From Mediterraneibacter butyricigenes (lineage in GTDB: Bacteria; Bacillota; Clostridia; Lachnospirales; Lachnospiraceae), in contig NZ_BHGK01000001.1 of NCBI RefSeq assembly GCF_003574295.1, positions 2,108,001 to 2,172,000 on the forward strand: a DNA stretch of 64,000 nt. The letters are read 5' to 3'. The translations under genes were made by a program, and so were the position numbers. Each line of letters begins with the position of its first letter. Positions within the stretch are counted from its first letter, which is position 1. The notes under the pieces were generated by a model. It was not told the DNA's origin, ran no database searches, and saw only the letters and a program-made list of their open reading frames with translations. Of the stretch, positions 1-7,693 are shown in pieces.

Positions 1-96
1 CAGGAAAAAGAGATGTCCCTGGAAGAGGCGTTGCACCTGACGAATCTGTCAAAATCCACATTTTACAGAAGAATCCGGGAGCAAAATGAAAGATAA
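1..96 (+). CDS. C-terminal end of a recombinase-like HTH protein (5' partial)
   Basis: The first 31 codons are open from the window edge and end at TAA 94-96. The peptide has a compact helix-turn-helix look, with a segment reading LSKSTFYRRIRE. This closely resembles the C-terminal DNA-binding tail of small serine recombinases (resolvase/invertase), where a KKSTFYxxVKE motif is typical. The catalytic domain lies outside the window, so the assignment rests on this short tail only. Directly after the stop is a 32-bp sequence that recurs at 53655-53686. Confidence 0.45.
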   Translation, partial: QEKEMSLEEALHLTNLSKSTFYRRIREQNER

Positions 97-99
97 AGG

Positions 100-131
100 A
101 TGTTCCCTTATGCATTCCTTTTGCGGAAGAA
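100..131. repeat. 32-bp copy of one end of a dispersed palindromic element
   Basis: Positions 100-131 are identical over 32 bp to 53655-53686, the right end of an approximately 140-bp element with inverted termini. Only this end is present here, directly downstream of the recombinase-like fragment. A shorter related terminus lies at 18445-18463. Confidence 0.7.
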
Positions 132-161
132 TCGGGATAGATACTAAGCAAAAAACAAGAT

Positions 162-217
162 AAAAAATCGCCCCGGTCAGGACTTGATATCGTTATATCA
201 GATCCTGCCGGGGCGGT
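162..217 (-). terminator. Rho-independent terminator of the Na/Pi transporter gene
   Basis: A GC-rich stem (CGCCCCGG-TCAGGA pairing with TCCTG-CCGGGGCG, 169-215) is followed on the minus strand by GATTTTTT. It lies 65 bases past the stop of the minus-strand gene. On the plus strand the T tract is weak. Confidence 0.9.
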
Positions 218-281
218 TTCTGCATACAGAAAAATGGTCTTTATTCTTCCGAAACAAGGATGGGAACTTTGGGAATATCGT

Positions 282-2090
282 TTATTCCACTTCTTCCGGT
301 TCCATGCTGCGCATATGTTCTTCCATTTGTTCCAGTTCGTATTTCTGGTTATATTCCTGAAGAAACGCTTTGTATTCCGGGCTGTCAGACGGGTAGACTC
401 TGGAGTTGTGGATATGGATGTCCACATCCTCTTCCGTACTCTTCATCAGAGCCACCATTGCGCTGGCGCAGTGGGCTGCGATACGGTTGAAACTGTTCAG
501 CAGGTCGGTGAAGATCGTTCCTTCTTCCAGACCACAGTCCCCGTTGCTCATTCGCTCGACGTGGCGCAGTTTTAATTCATCGCAAAGTGTCGTGATAACC
601 ATACCAAGCGGAGAAACTCTCTGTGCCAGTTCTTTATCACTGTTTAAGAAGGCCATACAGGTCAGGTTGATTTCCTCACGGACAGCTTCCATGACTACAT
701 TTAATTCATCCCAGGCATCCTCGGAGAAAGAGGTTTTATCGTCATTCATTTCATTGGACATATGAGCGATATATGAGGCGTGGTCACCGATTCGCTCAAA
801 GTCATTGATCATATGAAGATAAAGGGATACCTGGCGGGTCTGAGCTGTATTCATCTCATGCTTGGTCAGCTTGATCAGGTAATCGCCCAGTCTGGTTTCA
901 TACTTATCAATCAGATCTTCCTTGCGCTGAACCTTATCATATTTGCTTTGCTGATAATCGTTCAGAAGATTTAAGGCACGGTTTACATTTTTACGTAACT
1001 TTCTTGCCATACCGCTCATGGCGCGGTGACACTGACCGATGGCCAGAGCCGGATATGTAAGAAGACGTTCTTCCAGAAGATCGAAGTCGGCTTCGTCTTC
1101 CAGTTCTTCCGCACTGTCTTTGACCAGCCAGCAGACCAGTTTCTCAATCTTGGAAATAAACGGAAACAGGATGCAGACGGTTACCAGACGGAACACGGTG
1201 TTCAAAAGTGCGATAGAAACCGGTGTCATGATATTTTCCATAAAGGTAAAGTGTACAAATGCGTTGATACTGTAAAATGCAATGGACCAGATCAACATTC
1301 CGAAGGTATCATTTAACAGATAGACCAGAGCCGTTCTTTTACCGTTTTTGTTGGCACCGATGGCGGAGATCAGAACCGGACAGGCAGCACCGACACCGAT
1401 ACCGAGGATGATCGGGAATGCGCTGGAAAACGTCAGGATCCCGGTCACAGATAAAGCCTGTAACACACCGACGGTCGCGGAAGCACTCTGTAAGACTGCG
1501 GTAAATGCGATACCGACCAGAATACCGGCCAGTGGGTTCGAGAACATGGTCAGCATTTCGATGAACATCTTACTTTCACGTAAGGGGGCAACAGCACTAC
1601 TCATGGTCTGCATCCCGGTCATCAGGATGGCAAATCCCAACATAATATTACCGACTTGTTTGTGAGAAGTACGTTTGCAAACCATGCGCATTACAGTACC
1701 GATGACTGCAACGACAGCAGAGATGGTAGCCGTGGATAAGACTTTTGCAATTCCGCTGGATCCGTCGATGTAAGAAAGACATAAGATCCATCCGGTGATA
1801 CTGGTTCCGATGTTGGCGCCCATGATGATACCGATCGCCTGGCGAAGCTTCATCATACCGGAGTTTACGAAACCAATGACCATAACGGTCGTTGCGGAAG
1901 ATGACTGGATGACACTGGTAACTCCGGTGCCGAGTGCAACTCCCTTCAGTGGGGTATTGGTCATTTTGTAGAGGAAAGCTTCCAGTTTGTTACCGGCCAC
2001 CTGTTTCAGACCGTCTCCCATCAGAGACATACCGAACAGGAATAAAGCCACACCACTCAGCAAAGCCAATACCATAGAAAATATTTCCAT
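282..2090 (-). CDS. Na+/phosphate cotransporter family protein with PhoU-like domain
   Basis: A 602-residue integral membrane protein of the NptA/PhoU (Na/Pi-cotransporter II) family. Known members move phosphate with sodium. The two inverted family repeats are visible, each with the diagnostic glutamine-serine motif: QSSSA at residues 62-66 and QSASA at 201-205. Around ten hydrophobic segments fill residues 1-330. The C-terminal part (about 345-570) is helical and charged, like the PhoU domain of the YjbB/NptA subgroup. The start is supported by AAGGAGA eight bases upstream. The gene is monocistronic with its own terminator. Phosphate as substrate is a family-level inference. Confidence 0.93.
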   Translation of the reverse strand: MEIFSMVLALLSGVALFLFGMSLMGDGLKQVAGNKLEAFLYKMTNTPLKGVALGTGVTSVIQSSSATTVMVIGFVNSGMMKLRQAIGIIMGANIGTSITGWILCLSYIDGSSGIAKVLSTATISAVVAVIGTVMRMVCKRTSHKQVGNIMLGFAILMTGMQTMSSAVAPLRESKMFIEMLTMFSNPLAGILVGIAFTAVLQSASATVGVLQALSVTGILTFSSAFPIILGIGVGAACPVLISAIGANKNGKRTALVYLLNDTFGMLIWSIAFYSINAFVHFTFMENIMTPVSIALLNTVFRLVTVCILFPFISKIEKLVCWLVKDSAEELEDEADFDLLEERLLTYPALAIGQCHRAMSGMARKLRKNVNRALNLLNDYQQSKYDKVQRKEDLIDKYETRLGDYLIKLTKHEMNTAQTRQVSLYLHMINDFERIGDHASYIAHMSNEMNDDKTSFSEDAWDELNVVMEAVREEINLTCMAFLNSDKELAQRVSPLGMVITTLCDELKLRHVERMSNGDCGLEEGTIFTDLLNSFNRIAAHCASAMVALMKSTEEDVDIHIHNSRVYPSDSPEYKAFLQEYNQKYELEQMEEHMRSMEPEEVE

Positions 2091-2114
2091 AAGATTCTCC
2101 TTTGTTATCAGTTC

Positions 2115-2153
2115 TTTACATTCTCTTTACATTTCTTTTAAATGTTTTTAACC
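2115..2153. promoter_or_regulatory. Four 11-bp-spaced TTTACA-like repeats (possible PhoP site) beside a minus-strand promoter
   Basis: TTTACA (2115), TTTACA (2126), TTTAAA (2137) and TTAACC (2148) recur at exactly 11 bp, the helical-turn spacing of PhoP boxes (TTAACA-type) in Firmicutes. They sit in the leader of the Na/Pi transporter gene, just downstream of a minus-strand promoter with -35 TTGTAA at 2188-2193 and -10 CATAAT at 2165-2170 (17-bp spacer). Phosphate control would suit the gene, but orientation and position differ from a classical activating Pho box. Confidence 0.4.
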
Positions 2154-2234
2154 TGCTACCTTCTATTATGTCACGTTAAATGCAAGATTACAATCAAATA
2201 TTTTTCAATTAGAGATAGAAAATTGGAATCAATC

Positions 2235-2263
2235 TTGACTTTTTTTGGGTGAATTATCATAAT
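2235..2263 (+). promoter_or_regulatory. Sigma-A promoter for the GNAT gene
   Basis: TTGACT (2235-2240), a 17-bp spacer, then CATAAT (2258-2263). The roughly 180-base leader to the next start is extremely purine-rich on the plus strand. It contains a 24-codon basic reading frame (ATG 2306, stop 2378-2380) without a clear ribosome binding site, so I do not call it as a gene. Confidence 0.6.
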
Positions 2264-2450
2264 GAGACATCAAAGAATTTTTATAAAGAAGAAAATGTAA
2301 AATAGATGAGAAAATATCGGAGAAAAGAAAAAACGGAGAGGGCAGAAAGAAGGAACGGGAAAAGGCAGAGCTCAAAATAAAATCAAAAGAAAAAGTCGAG
2401 GAGAAGAACGAGCAGAAAAAGGAAGCAAGGAAAAGAGAGAGGAAAAATAA

Positions 2451-3026
2451 ATGTTGAAGATTACGGAAATAAAGAAGGAAGAGGCGGTTCAGGCGCTGGA
2501 ACTGATCCATGAAGTGTATCGGGAGATCCCGGAGAAAAGCTGGTTCAGTTTGGATGGAGACAAGGAACTACTTACTTATATAAATGAGACAGGATTTGCA
2601 CTGAAAGCGGTGGAGGAAAGGAAAGTTGCAGAATGCAGGTGCAAGGAAGGAATATTTGAAGCAGGAGAAGAGGAAGCAGTAGAGAAAAAGTCGGAGATGG
2701 CGGCGGTTTTCATAGCAAGAACCGCCAATCTCAGAGAAGAAAATCTGGGAGAGTATCTGCGTCTGACTTCGGAAGAAATGGAGCGGGTTGCGCATATGGA
2801 AATCGCCATGGTACGAAAAGCGTATCGCGGACAGGGACTTCAAAAGCGTATGATGCAGGAAGCGGAAAAGCGATTAAAGGAAGCAGGGTATCATTATCTG
2901 ATGGGGACAGCCCATCCGAAAAATGTATACAGTGTGAATAATTTTAAGAAACTGGGATATGAGATTGTGGCGGAAGACCTGAAATACGGGGGATTGCCAC
3001 GGTATATTTTCTGTAAAGAGATCTGA
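2451..3026 (+). CDS. GNAT family N-acetyltransferase
   Basis: A 191-residue protein whose second half carries the GNAT acetyl-CoA-binding motif A: a beta strand (HMEIAMVRKAYRG) leading into RGQGLQ at residues 126-131 and the following helix. C-terminal motif B-like residues (AHPKNVYSVNNFKKLGY) match the common NxxSxxxxxKxGF pattern. The acceptor substrate cannot be read from the sequence. Residues 60-82 form a charged insertion rich in Glu and Lys, unusual for the family. Start chosen at ATG 2451 behind GAGAGGA. A terminator follows at 3032. Confidence 0.85.
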   Translation: MLKITEIKKEEAVQALELIHEVYREIPEKSWFSLDGDKELLTYINETGFALKAVEERKVAECRCKEGIFEAGEEEAVEKKSEMAAVFIARTANLREENLGEYLRLTSEEMERVAHMEIAMVRKAYRGQGLQKRMMQEAEKRLKEAGYHYLMGTAHPKNVYSVNNFKKLGYEIVAEDLKYGGLPRYIFCKEI

Positions 3027-3031
3027 AAAAC

Positions 3032-3068
3032 AAGGAGACTTCAAATGGATGAGGTCTCCTCGTTTTTT
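3032..3068 (+). terminator. Rho-independent terminator after the GNAT gene
   Basis: AGGAGAC pairs with GTCTCCT across a 14-base loop and is followed by CGTTTTTT. Its T tract runs into the stop codon of the converging gene at 3067. Confidence 0.85.
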
Positions 3069-3255
3069 AATTTTCATCGCTATTAGATTCGGTACTCATA
3101 TTTTCTAAAGCGTATTCACAAGCTTGAATTACAAAACTTGAAAAGGTTACATCTTGATTAATAATTGCAGCATCAATTTTATTAATTAGCTCTAAAGGAA
3201 AACGAATCGTTTTATTTTCAGATTCTTTCTTGTTAGGTTTTAGTTGAAATGACAT
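3067..3255 (-). CDS. Small ribbon-helix-helix (CopG/Arc-like) DNA-binding protein
   Basis: A 62-residue protein with the RHH pattern: a short basic strand (NKTIRFPLELINKIDAAI) followed by two helices with a TFSSFV turn. RHH proteins bind DNA as dimers and often control their own gene. ATG at 3255 is chosen over an upstream hydrophobic extension because GGAGG lies seven bases before it. The gene is very AT-rich and faces the zinc-ribbon membrane protein at 3430. It could be an orphan regulator or the antitoxin-like member of a pair, but no toxin is adjacent. Confidence 0.6.
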   Translation of the reverse strand: MSFQLKPNKKESENKTIRFPLELINKIDAAIINQDVTFSSFVIQACEYALENMSTESNSDEN

Positions 3256-3301
3256 ATTCGAACCTCCATACAATAATAATACTGCAAAAAGGATAATAAA
3301 T

Positions 3302-3346
3302 ATGCAATGCAAATATACAAGTGGATAACATTGCTAAATGCAATGC
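3302..3346. promoter_or_regulatory. Repeated ATGCAATGC motifs between divergent genes
   Basis: ATGCAATGC occurs at 3302-3310 and again at 3338-3346, 36 bp apart. Half-site-like ATTGC/GCAAT strings lie between and after them (3330-3334, 3353-3358). They fall in the divergent intergenic region next to the ribbon-helix-helix gene, where an autoregulatory operator would be expected. Confidence 0.35.
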
Positions 3347-3429
3347 GAAATATATTGCACTCATGAGAGGAATAAAGTAAAATACATAATAAGAGTTTTG
3401 AAATTCAAAAATGAGGGAGGAAAACGAAA

Positions 3430-4272
3430 ATGAAATGTGAAAAATGTGGAACAGAATATGATGGGAATGAATGTCCGGTATGTAATTCGGGAGGCGTAGG
3501 CGAAAGCACCGAAACAATGGATATTAAGGGGGAAAGTGACGAAACAATGGAGGGTGAAGGAGAAAGCGTTAAAACGGAAGAACTAAAAGGAGAGGAGAAA
3601 AAATCATCTGACAGTAGTAAGAAAAATTTGAGGATGTTGGGAATTGCAGAGGGAATAACGGCATTACTATTAATAGTGAGTTTAGTTATGTGGATGAATC
3701 TTTCAAGCGAGAATAATAAAATAAAAAGGGAATATTCCTCAATAACAAGTGATTATAACAAATTGAAAAATGATTATGCGAGTGTAAAGGATGAATATCA
3801 GCAATATAAGAATAAAATGCAACCATATGAGGAATTAGACGAGGCTGAAGCAGAAGCTAGAAAAATAGAAGCGCAAAAAGTTGCAGAACAAAAAAAGGCA
3901 GAAGAAGAAAAAGCAGCGGCAGATGCAGCGGCGGCAAAGGCAGCAGAGGAAGCTAAAGGATATGAAACAGGAATAACATATGATCAATTAGCGCGGACTC
4001 CGGATGATTATAAAGGGAAAAAAGTTAAATTTACAGGTAAAGTAATACAGGTTATTGAAGGAAGTGGTTCAGTACAAATAAGACTTGCTGTGGATGATAA
4101 TTATGATACGATTATATTAGGAGAGTATTCTTCAGATATTGTTGCATCAAGAGTACTTGAAGATGATCATATAACAATTTATGGAACGTCAGTAGGAACA
4201 ATAAGTTATCAATCTACAATGGGAGGAAATATTACAATCCCTGGAATTAGTATTGAACGGATAGATCAATAA
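3430..4272 (+). CDS. Zinc-ribbon, single-span membrane protein with coiled coil and OB-like tail
   Basis: A 280-residue protein. Residues 3-19 form a zinc ribbon (CEKC...CPVC). An acidic linker follows, then one membrane helix (about 72-96), a Lys/Glu/Ala-rich coiled coil (about 98-175) and a globular C-terminal domain (about 178-280). The tail contains a KGKKVKFTGKVIQV strand pattern typical of small OB-fold/tRNA-anti-like extracytoplasmic domains. Codon usage and base composition are much more AT-rich than the neighbours, suggesting acquisition. Function is unknown; sensing or envelope scaffolding is possible. Start is supported by GGGAGGAAAACGAAA. Confidence 0.75.
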   Translation: MKCEKCGTEYDGNECPVCNSGGVGESTETMDIKGESDETMEGEGESVKTEELKGEEKKSSDSSKKNLRMLGIAEGITALLLIVSLVMWMNLSSENNKIKREYSSITSDYNKLKNDYASVKDEYQQYKNKMQPYEELDEAEAEARKIEAQKVAEQKKAEEEKAAADAAAAKAAEEAKGYETGITYDQLARTPDDYKGKKVKFTGKVIQVIEGSGSVQIRLAVDDNYDTIILGEYSSDIVASRVLEDDHITIYGTSVGTISYQSTMGGNITIPGISIERIDQ

Positions 4273-4320
4273 AATATTAAAAGAGTTTTAGTTATTGGGC
4301 TTAAAGTTTCTTTAAATCGT

Positions 4321-4358
4321 AAAGAGGATGATTATTTCGATCATTCTCTTTATATTTT
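4321..4358 (+). terminator. Rho-independent terminator
   Basis: AAAGAGGATGAT pairs with ATCATTCTCTTT across a 7-base loop, followed by a T-rich ATATTTTGG tract. It ends the AT-rich islet. Confidence 0.75.
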
Positions 4359-4508
4359 GGATTTTTTAATAGATGGTGTGTGTGATTTCCTTGAATGAAC
4401 ATCAAAAAAGCGGTATCATTCTATTAAATGTAAAAAGAATGTAAAATCGAAGAAGTGTTCAGATCATTTTTACAGAAGAAATGCAGACAAAGGAGCAGAG
4501 TTTAAGGT

Positions 4509-5432
4509 ATGGGGATTGTAGTCATTGGGGATGTATTTATTGATATTAAAGGGTATTCCATCGCGTCTTATATTCCGCAGGGAAGAAATGTGGGGACAAT
4601 CGCGCAGATTCACGGGGGAGTCGGAAGAAATGTGGCGGAGGATATCGCAAATCTGGAATTGAAACCGACCTTTGTGGGACTGGTAGATGATGATGCCATG
4701 GGAGAGGAAGTGATCCGCAAACTGGCGCGCCACAAAGTAGATACCCGTTATATGAAGAAACTGCCAAACGGAATGGGAACCTGGCTGGCAATCTTTGATA
4801 ATAACGGAGATGTGGTGGCATCCGTTTCCAAACGGCCGGATCACACGCCGGTTCAGTATATCCTGGAAGAAAAAGGCGATGAGATTTTTAAGGATGCAGA
4901 CAGTATCGCAATCGAGATCGATACGGACCGGGAAATTGTGAAGAAGACCTTTGCGTTGGCAGAAAAATATCAGAAGAAAGTATATGCGATGGTGTCCAAT
5001 ATGAGTATTGCGGTGGAACGCCGGGATTTCTTAAGGAAGACGGAGTGCTTTGTATGCAATGAACAGGAGGCGGGGATCCTGTTTTCGGAAGATTACAGCG
5101 AGACAACGCCGGATGAGATGGCGGAACTTCTGGCAGAGCGTGTGAAGATGGCTCAGATTCCCAAAATGATCGTGACGATGGGCGGACAGGGAGCCGTCTA
5201 TGCGGATCAGGAGGGCAATTATGGAGTGCGCCCGCCGATGAAAGTGGATGTGGTAGATACGACCGGAGCGGGGGATGCATTTTTTGCCGGAGTCTGTGCC
5301 GGGCTGACCTATGGGAAAAATCTGGAAGAATCCTGCGGAATCGGAACAAGACTTTCTTCCGCCGTGATCTGTACGTCAGAAAATATCTGTCCGAGATTTA
5401 TGCCGGAAGAATTCGGCCTGATTCTGGACTGA
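4509..5432 (+). CDS. PfkB-family carbohydrate/nucleoside kinase
   Basis: A 307-residue PfkB/ribokinase-family kinase, which phosphorylates a sugar or nucleoside hydroxyl with ATP in the cytoplasm. Signature 1 is visible near residues 34-46 (HGGVGRNVAEDIA). Signature 2 with the catalytic Asp is near residue 250 (DTTGAGDAFFAG). The GGVGRNVA form and overall length fit pseudouridine-kinase-like members as well as sugar kinases, so the substrate is left open. The AAGGAG ahead of ATG 4509 is rather far (about 13 bases), but no better start exists. It is a single gene followed by about 145 bases without features. Confidence 0.85.
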   Translation: MGIVVIGDVFIDIKGYSIASYIPQGRNVGTIAQIHGGVGRNVAEDIANLELKPTFVGLVDDDAMGEEVIRKLARHKVDTRYMKKLPNGMGTWLAIFDNNGDVVASVSKRPDHTPVQYILEEKGDEIFKDADSIAIEIDTDREIVKKTFALAEKYQKKVYAMVSNMSIAVERRDFLRKTECFVCNEQEAGILFSEDYSETTPDEMAELLAERVKMAQIPKMIVTMGGQGAVYADQEGNYGVRPPMKVDVVDTTGAGDAFFAGVCAGLTYGKNLEESCGIGTRLSSAVICTSENICPRFMPEEFGLILD

Positions 5433-5578
5433 GATCAGAATAATTCTGGGCAAAGTTGCATTCATGTTTCCCAGGAAGACTTCCGGAAAAGCGAGAAATG
5501 TGTGAATCTGGCATGGTCGGATTCGTGAGAAACATGATTTGGATCAGAGAGAAAGTTAATAGAAAAGAGGCAGTTTAA

Positions 5579-6370
5579 ATGGATTTTTTAATTTTATTTC
5601 TGGGGGCAATGGTGATTAGTGCCATTGGATTTAAAAAGTTTGTATGGTTCATTTCTCTGGGGTATGGATTTGCCATCGCGGGGATTGGAGTGGCGTTACT
5701 GGTATTGTTCCACGGAAGTCTGACACCGGTTACGGTAGTGCTGTCCGTTTTGCTGATCATTTATGGATGCAGACTGGGCGGTTATCTGCTGATGCGGGAG
5801 CGAAGGAGTGCGTCGTATCAGAATACGATGAAACACGAGATCAAAGATGGCTCGGATATGAAGTTCGTTTTAAAGGTTCTGGTCTGGGTGGTCTGTGCAC
5901 TGCTTTATGTCTGCGAGGCGTCTCCGGTATTATTCCGTCTGCAAAATGGAGCCGGAATGGATGGCGTATCTGTCGTGGGAGCGGTGATCATGGCATTGGG
6001 AATCATACTGGAATCGGCATCGGATCTTACGAAAAACAGCTACAAAAAGAAGCATCCAAAGCGGTTTTGCGATGTGGGATTATTCCGTCTGGTGCGATGC
6101 CCGAACTATCTGGGCGAGGTGCTGATCTGGACCGGTGTTTTTGTGTCGGGTGTGATTGCGCTGGAAGGATTCTGGCAATGGGCGGCCGCAATAGGAGGCT
6201 GGATCTGCATTGTTTATATTATGTTCGGCGGAGCCAGAAGACTGGAACTTCGACAGAACAAAAACTACGGGGACGATCCGGAATATCAGAAATATGTAAA
6301 GACGACACCGATCTTGGTGCCGTTTATCCCGTTGTACAGTGTGGCAAAATATAAATGGTTGGTAGGGTAG
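5579..6370 (+). CDS. DUF1295 / steroid 5-alpha-reductase-like membrane protein
   Basis: A 263-residue polytopic membrane protein. Its C-terminal half matches the DUF1295 (steroid reductase/isoprenylcysteine methyltransferase-like) pattern: KKHPKRFCDVGLFRLVRCPNY followed by a LGE-W motif and, near the end, a DDPEYQKYVKTTP segment. Bacterial members are uncharacterised, and a membrane-embedded reductase or methyltransferase is the usual guess. Six to seven hydrophobic segments are visible. The next gene starts 4 bases after the stop, so the two are probably co-transcribed. Confidence 0.75.
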   Translation: MDFLILFLGAMVISAIGFKKFVWFISLGYGFAIAGIGVALLVLFHGSLTPVTVVLSVLLIIYGCRLGGYLLMRERRSASYQNTMKHEIKDGSDMKFVLKVLVWVVCALLYVCEASPVLFRLQNGAGMDGVSVVGAVIMALGIILESASDLTKNSYKKKHPKRFCDVGLFRLVRCPNYLGEVLIWTGVFVSGVIALEGFWQWAAAIGGWICIVYIMFGGARRLELRQNKNYGDDPEYQKYVKTTPILVPFIPLYSVAKYKWLVG

Positions 6371-6374
6371 AAAA

Positions 6375-6875
6375 ATGGCAAAGAAAAATTACGAAGATTT
6401 CCCCTTATCGCTGGCAGTCTTTGATGTGGTTCCGGTCTTGTTGTTCGGTGCGGCGGTGATTTTTATCGGAGTGCGATTTGAGAATACATGGTTTCGAATC
6501 GGATCGGTGTTGTGTGCGCTTGGCGGAACCGGAAAAGTGATCTGGAAGGTGATCATTGCGGCGACGAAAAAAGATATCGTCTGGATGAACCGACAGATGC
6601 GGGTAATGATGCCGTTAGGATTTCTGGGGATGATTGCCGGACTGATCGCGGGGATTCAGTCCGGAGCCGTGAAATGGCCGGTGATAAAAGGAATGGTCTG
6701 TAGCCTTCCGGCAGGAGGATTTTTTGCGGTGACAGTGCTCGGAATGATCTGCATGGGCATTTTTGCAGGAAAGCTGGACAGTACGAAGGTACGTTCCAAC
6801 TGGATAGAGCAGACCACCAACGCGATAGCGCAGGGCTGTTTCCTGTTGGGGGTTGTGAGCTGCATCTTGAAATAG
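6375..6875 (+). CDS. Small four-span membrane protein, unknown function
   Basis: A 166-residue protein with four hydrophobic stretches (about 12-28, 36-58, 78-94, 104-128) and a last one at 148-164. No family is recognised. It starts four bases after the DUF1295 gene and its ribosome binding site (GGTAGGG) overlaps that gene's end, which suggests translational coupling and a shared role in the membrane. Confidence 0.65.
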   Translation: MAKKNYEDFPLSLAVFDVVPVLLFGAAVIFIGVRFENTWFRIGSVLCALGGTGKVIWKVIIAATKKDIVWMNRQMRVMMPLGFLGMIAGLIAGIQSGAVKWPVIKGMVCSLPAGGFFAVTVLGMICMGIFAGKLDSTKVRSNWIEQTTNAIAQGCFLLGVVSCILK

Positions 6876-6944
6876 GCTATATGATGGAGGAAACAAACAG
6901 CGGATGATAACGTGCAAAGAACTCGGAAAAGAGGAAGTGTTATT

Positions 6945-7388
6945 ATGAAAATATATGTGGATGCAGACGCCTGCCCGGTAGTGGCAATCGTGGAGCAGAT
7001 CGCAGAAGAGCATAGAATTCCGGTGACGCTTTTGTGTGATACCAATCATGTGCTGATGTCAGATTACAGCGAAGTGATCACGGTGGGAGCTGGAGCGGAC
7101 GCGGTGGATTTCAAGTTGGTCAGTCTTTGTGAGAAGGACGATTTGGTGGTGACACAGGATTACGGAGTCGCAGCCATGATTCTTGGGAAAGGTGCATACG
7201 GGATCCATCAGAGTGGAAAATGGTACACCAATGATAATATTGATCAGATGTTGATGGAACGGCATCTGGCAAAAAAGGCGAGAAATGCAAAAAAGAAGCA
7301 TCATCTGAAAGGACCGGCAAAACGGACGGAAGAAGACGATAAGCGATTTGCAGAATCGCTGGAAAACCTGATCCGGAAAATTCAGTGA
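6945..7388 (+). CDS. YaiI/YqxD family protein (UPF0178)
   Basis: A 147-residue protein of the YaiI/YqxD family. The diagnostic N-terminus MKIYVDADACPV is present, followed by a conserved DLVVTQDYGVA segment and a basic C-terminal region (KKARNAKKKHH). The fold is related to NYN/PIN nucleases, with acidic residues D6, D8 and D68 in the expected places, but the activity in cells is not known. ATG 6945 is chosen over an in-frame ATG 33 bases upstream because of the GAGGAAG site and the family's usual start. Confidence 0.88.
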   Translation: MKIYVDADACPVVAIVEQIAEEHRIPVTLLCDTNHVLMSDYSEVITVGAGADAVDFKLVSLCEKDDLVVTQDYGVAAMILGKGAYGIHQSGKWYTNDNIDQMLMERHLAKKARNAKKKHHLKGPAKRTEEDDKRFAESLENLIRKIQ

Positions 7389-7457
7389 AAATGGGAAAAC
7401 CTGAGCAGGAAGATCCACCGGATTGACCGTTAAAAAGGAAAAATGAATCCAGCGGAT

Positions 7458-7548
7458 TTACTCCGAAAACAGATGTTTATGGCGTTTACGAAATTCCGTG
7501 GGCGTCATATTTTCTTTTTCTTTAAATAATCGTGAGAAAAAATATCAA
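7458..7548 (-). pseudogene. Remnant of an AraC-family regulator (C-terminus only)
   Basis: On the minus strand about 30 codons encode a tail reading YFFSRLFKEKENMTPTEFRK, then HKHLFSE and a stop (7458-7460). This is the second helix-turn-helix of AraC/XylS regulators. Upstream, the homology ends abruptly at about 7548, where the promoter of the next gene begins. The rest of the gene is missing. Confidence 0.75.
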
Positions 7549-7552
7549 AGCA

Positions 7553-7581
7553 TTGAAAAGGGCAAAAACCTGTGCTATTGT
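7553..7581 (+). promoter_or_regulatory. Promoter of the RsmH-like gene
   Basis: TTGAAA (7553-7558), a 17-bp spacer, then TATTGT (7576-7581) with an extended TG one base upstream. In the leader an ATTCGAA/TTCGAAT inverted repeat (about 7611-7635) could form a small hairpin. Confidence 0.6.
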
Positions 7582-7693
7582 TTCTTAGGACGTAAAAAAT
7601 CGTAGATTCGAAGAGCGCTTTATTTCGAATAGAGAGAGAACAGCAGATCAGAAAATTATTTTATTGTCTGTATAGAAGGAAAGGAAGCAGAGG

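Noticed and set aside
2306-2380. 24-codon basic ORF in the GNAT leader
   Set aside because: The leader is almost purely purine, so a Lys/Arg/Glu-rich frame arises by chance; no ribosome binding site.
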